Below, piece after piece: positions 61,295 to 64,000 of a stretch of 64,000 nt of DNA; position 1 is the stretch's first letter, and every line of letters starts with the position of its first letter. The notes under the pieces were generated by a model. That model was not told where the DNA came from. It saw nothing but the letters and a program-made list of their open reading frames with translations, and searched no databases. The stretch comes from Acidobacteria bacterium 28-1 (GTDB lineage Bacteria; Acidobacteriota; Blastocatellia; Pyrinomonadales; Pyrinomonadaceae): NCBI GenBank assembly GCA_002050365.1, contig MWYZ01000071.1:21912-85911 (forward strand). Reading direction: 5' to 3'. The translations under genes were made by a program, and so were the position numbers.

Positions 61295-61390
61295 TTATCA
61301 TTCACCGTTTATCATTTGTCATTCATTATTTATCATTTATCAATTTTCATTAATATCTACCATTTGCTAAATGATAAATGTTGAATGTTC
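61285..61390. repeat. CATTTAT heptads and inverted arm
   Basis: 61285-61350 in units CATTTAT CATTTAT CATTCAC ... CATTTGT CATTCAT; 13-bp arm CATTTATCATTTA (61285-61297) is inverted at 61368-61380. It includes the fahA start codon, so the N-terminal codons of fahA come from the repeat. Confidence 0.75.
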
Positions 61391-61394
61391 AATG

Positions 61395-62297
61395 TTATAG
61401 AATTCCAATTTCCTTCAAATCGTCAATCGGCTCGACAAACGAACACGAACCGAACGAGATTGCGCCGCGCGAGCGCAAATTTTTGAGCTGCGACGTGGTG
61501 ATGAAATACTCTTGCCGCCACAAAACGCCGTCATCCGTGAACAAAAAATTGTCTTCCCGTTTGTCCATTAAAAGTTCTCGAATCAATTTCGGCGTGAATC
61601 CTTGATGTAGAAAACCCGCCGCCAGAAAGACGTTTAAAAATCCGTTCATTACTCCGGTCGGCGCGTCCTTCTCATACGTTAAAGGTTTCTCGCAGCGAAG
61701 CGGATGATGCAATCCCGCCGTTGCTTTGAACGGCACATTGAAGGCGAGGCAAATTCGCATAAAGTGCGTAATCTGTTCAGCCGACGGAAACGCTTCGGGC
61801 TTAATGCCGCCCGTCCGAATCTTAGCGCGCTGTTTGGTTATCGCTAAAGTTACGATTGAATCGGTTAGATTTTCGTTCAGAGGCAATTCAAAATAAGCGG
61901 TCAGATTTTCGGGGATGTGCGCGGCGATGTTTTCGATTTCCAGAGAACTTGCAGCTTTGATTTCGAGCGCGTCGGCAACCGCGTTCGTGGCAAATTTGCC
62001 ATTAAAATCTTCAATCCGCTGGACGGTTTCGTCAACATCTTCGCTCGCCAAAACGCTCAATTTCCACACGTCTCCGGTTCTTGAAAACGAATCTTTCGCG
62101 CTTTTGGCAAATTCGTCAAGGCGCGAAACCGGCACGACAAAACGTCCGAGCATCCAACTGAAACGGCTGTTTTTATACGTCGCGTAATTATTTACCGATT
62201 CAGATATCGAGAGTTGCGACGGCGGAAAAAGTCCGGCGTAATCAACAATTTTGGCGAGTAAGGCGCGAACGGATTCTTTTGGACTTACGTCATTCAT
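61395..62297 (-). CDS. Conserved hypothetical protein upstream of fahA, 300 aa
   Basis: Not recognised by domain name. N-terminus KESVRALLAKIVDYAGLFPP (7-26), SMLGRFVVPVSRLDEFAK-like stretch near 50-67, RTGGIKPEAFPSAEQITHFM (about 161-180), and GLHHPLRC near 200 suggest an alpha/beta enzyme (TIM-barrel-like). It precedes fahA on the same strand with a heptad repeat between, and probably belongs to the same catabolic unit; that link is inference. Confidence 0.6.
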   Translation of the reverse strand: MNDVSPKESVRALLAKIVDYAGLFPPSQLSISESVNNYATYKNSRFSWMLGRFVVPVSRLDEFAKSAKDSFSRTGDVWKLSVLASEDVDETVQRIEDFNGKFATNAVADALEIKAASSLEIENIAAHIPENLTAYFELPLNENLTDSIVTLAITKQRAKIRTGGIKPEAFPSAEQITHFMRICLAFNVPFKATAGLHHPLRCEKPLTYEKDAPTGVMNGFLNVFLAAGFLHQGFTPKLIRELLMDKREDNFLFTDDGVLWRQEYFITTSQLKNLRSRGAISFGSCSFVEPIDDLKEIGIL

Positions 62298-62348
62298 TAA
62301 GTTTTTAATCTTACGTTAATCAAGCGAATCGCGCTACGTCGGAGCGAC

Positions 62349-62452
62349 AAGGGACGAGGGACAAGGGATAAGGGACGAGGGATGAATAAGAAAGTTCAAC
62401 TTTTTTGAGTTTTATTCATTTCTCCTCTCTTGTTCCTTGTCCCTCGTCCCTT
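62349..62452. repeat. GGGACAA-type heptad inverted repeat, divergent promoter side
   Basis: Left arm AAGGGACGAGGGACAAGG (62349-62366) pairs perfectly with 62435-62452; units continue as AAGGGAT AAGGGAC GAGGGAT. Inner ATGAATAA/TTATTCAT pair. Lies between the divergent genes for the 300-aa protein and ruvC, so not a terminator there. Confidence 0.82.
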
Positions 62453-62537
62453 AAATGTTCCGGCTTGCTTTTCACCGGCGATGTGCGTTATCTTGAGGGC
62501 GTAAATTACCAGGCAAAACAGTTTATTACTTAATTAA

Positions 62538-63044
62538 ATGCGTGTTTTAGGCATTGACCCGGGAAGCGAAACGCTCGGTTGGGGTGTGGTCGAAGGAAGC
62601 GGGTTGAAATATAATTTGGTTGAATTCGGCACGGTTAAATCAAGTCCGCGCGATGCGTTTTCCAAGCGTCTTTTGAAAATCTATGACGACATCGAAGCCG
62701 TAATTGCCAAATTTCAGCCCGATGTTATGTCAGTCGAAGAAGCGTTTTACGCCAACAACGTCAAGGTCGCTCTAAAACTCGGACAAGTGCGCGGCGTGGT
62801 TCTTCTTTTGGGTGAGAAGACTGGTTTAGAGATTTCCGAATTCAGCCCGCGCTTAATTAAACAAACGGTCGTCGGTTACGGGAACGCCGAAAAACACCAA
62901 GTTCAAGAAATGGTGCGTCTGCTTTTGAAGATGAAAACCGTTCCGCAACCGCACGACGCGGCTGACGCTTTGGCTATCGCTATTTGCCACTTTCACCACG
63001 CCGGCGTGCAGAGCAGAATTAATTTGGCAAATTTAAAACGCTGA
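62538..63044 (+). CDS. ruvC: Holliday junction resolvase RuvC
   Basis: Cleaves Holliday junctions during recombination repair, with RuvAB. 168 aa, normal length. RNase H-fold acidic residues: Asp7 in LGIDPGSETLGWG, Glu in VMSVEEAFYANN (about 68), and the C-terminal HDAADALAIAICH (about 141-153). Start ATG 62538. ruvA and ruvB are not in the window. Confidence 0.97.
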   Translation: MRVLGIDPGSETLGWGVVEGSGLKYNLVEFGTVKSSPRDAFSKRLLKIYDDIEAVIAKFQPDVMSVEEAFYANNVKVALKLGQVRGVVLLLGEKTGLEISEFSPRLIKQTVVGYGNAEKHQVQEMVRLLLKMKTVPQPHDAADALAIAICHFHHAGVQSRINLANLKR

Positions 63045-63110
63045 ACTCGCTCATTTTTTCAATCGCCTTTGATTTGCTGAATTTAACTGTTATTTCAAAA
63101 GGAGAATTGT

Positions 63111-63866
63111 ATGAAACGCTCACTATTCGCAATCGTTTTTCTCGCCTTTCTCATTTTTACTTCTAACACGCAAGCGCAAAATCGCCGCCGTTTTCCGCCA
63201 AAAGCTAAAAATTCGATTGCTGCCCAGCCGTCTAATAATGCCGTCGTCGTTGACGAAAGATTAGCCGTTCTGCGCTTTGAACCGAGCCTCTTTTCTAAAG
63301 CTGTAATAAGAATGCAAAACGGTAGAAAAATTTCAATTCTGGGTTCAAAAGAAGCTGACGGCGTGACGTTTTATCGCGTAACGGCTCCGCCGAATAACTA
63401 CGGTTGGGTGCAGGCGGAAGCCATTGTCGGAAAATTTCGGCGCGGCGATGACGCTCGTCTTGCAAAACTCGTCCAATCTTCGGATGGATTCGAGCAAATC
63501 GAACGCGCCGAAATTTTTCTCGAAACTTTTCCCGATTCGTCTCTGCGTCCCGCGATTCTTTTATTAATGGGCGATTTGATGGAGGAAACTGCCTTGAGAC
63601 TTTCAAATGAAGCGGCGAGAAGACTCAATCGCCGCGAGATGGCAGCATCGGGCGCACCGCTTCACAGCTTTTATTTAAACTACGTTTCGCTTGACCGCTA
63701 TCGTCGGCACGGCATTAACTTTATTTTTAATCCAAATACTAAAATTCTGCATTACGACGGCGCGAGTTGGCGCGAGATTACAAAGAAGTTCCCGAAATCT
63801 GCCGAAGCAGCTGAGGCACAGAAACGGCTCGATTCGCTGGATGAAAAAATGAAAGCGGTAAAATGA
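63111..63866 (+). CDS. Exported SH3-like domain protein, 251 aa
   Basis: Periplasmic protein. AAAGGAG upstream of ATG 63111; signal peptide 1-23 ending NTQAQ. An SH3b-like module lies at about 45-110 (AVLRFEPSLFSKAVIRMQNG, VTAPPNNYGWVQAEAI), followed by a helical TPR-like part (GFEQIERAEIFLETFPDSSL) ending in a Lys/Ala-rich helix. Could tether cell-wall enzymes. Not further recognised. Confidence 0.72.
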   Translation: MKRSLFAIVFLAFLIFTSNTQAQNRRRFPPKAKNSIAAQPSNNAVVVDERLAVLRFEPSLFSKAVIRMQNGRKISILGSKEADGVTFYRVTAPPNNYGWVQAEAIVGKFRRGDDARLAKLVQSSDGFEQIERAEIFLETFPDSSLRPAILLLMGDLMEETALRLSNEAARRLNRREMAASGAPLHSFYLNYVSLDRYRRHGINFIFNPNTKILHYDGASWREITKKFPKSAEAAEAQKRLDSLDEKMKAVK

Positions 63867-63911
63867 CAGAAGGTATGCAGGTGAATAGATGTTTTGTGGC
63901 ATAATGTAGAA

Positions 63912-64000
63912 ATGAATATGCCTAATAAATTTGTCAATAATCTGACAGATGAAAATATTATAAAACTTGAGCAATTATGGCAAACGAGTTCAAACTTTCG
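63912..64000 (+). CDS. N-terminus of an IS630-like transposase (partial)
   Basis: ATG 63912 opens a frame running off the window: MNMPNKFVNNLTDENIIKLE then QLWQTSSNF. This resembles the N-terminal helix preceding the HTH of IS630-family transposases (LTEEEIxxLExLWKxSxxxR). Only 29 codons are visible, so the call is tentative. The 45 nt before it hold no clear terminal repeat. Confidence 0.45.
   Translation, partial: MNMPNKFVNNLTDENIIKLEQLWQTSSNF

Overview
The window looks like chromosomal DNA of an Acidobacteriota member, most likely class Blastocatellia (Pyrinomonadaceae-like). This rests on gene content remembered from the group: paired DUF1800/DUF1501 secreted proteins, secreted enzymes with FG-GAP/VCBS repeats carrying the FRPSNGTWY signature, a DUF1844 protein, futalosine-pathway menaquinone genes (mqnE and a UbiA-type prenyltransferase), and moderate, AT-leaning base composition. 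No rRNA or tRNA gene was found.

Layout. 1-12.05 kb is an integrative element read almost entirely on the minus strand: tyrosine integrase, an unknown 341-aa protein, an excisionase-like HTH protein, two small Cys-rich proteins, a PrimPol/DUF3987 replication protein, three small unknown proteins, then a type III-like modification/restriction pair whose restriction gene runs off the window. 12.3-21.2 kb is housekeeping (peptidoglycan-binding protein, FAD oxidoreductase, FecR-like exported protein, mazG, DUF1844, PhnP-like hydrolase, GNAT, ribF, ubiB). 21.2-23.2 kb is an insertion holding a dead IS5-like element, a split orphan gene and a MazEF-like toxin-antitoxin pair, bounded by two copies of the ubiB 3' end. 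23.2-42.9 kb carries secreted and envelope proteins (beta-lactamase-fold hydrolase, DUF1800/DUF1501, metzincin and M4 proteases, delta-60/VCBS protein) mixed with metabolic genes (pyrE-like, Nudix, proC, tyrS). 42.9-50 kb is a decay zone: DUF1016, Uma2 and DUF6438-like genes each broken by an in-frame stop, and a RelE-like toxin remnant fused to a second copy of the mqnE 5' end. 50-64 kb returns to metabolism (DUF2071, prenyltransferase, UDP-sugar dehydrogenase, purF, fumarylacetoacetase, ruvC) with a DUF433/PIN-like module and the start of an IS630-like transposase at the edge.

The most notable items are: (1) a lipoprotein rhodanese whose only in-frame stop is a UGA in a CxC-type position followed by a bacterial SECIS-like hairpin, a selenoprotein candidate; (2) a 484-residue LAGLIDADG-bearing intein placed exactly before the catalytic cysteine of a UDP-sugar dehydrogenase; (3) a family of intergenic sequences built of 7-base tandem units in opposing arms, each locus with its own unit, commonly starting at a stop codon; (4) two toxin-antitoxin insertions each flanked by a duplicated end of the neighbouring housekeeping gene; (5) a four-copy repeat in both orientations inside a gene next to the element's replication gene.

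Most gene starts were moved from the longest ORF to the start with a Shine-Dalgarno match. Family names come from recognising motifs by eye, without database searches.
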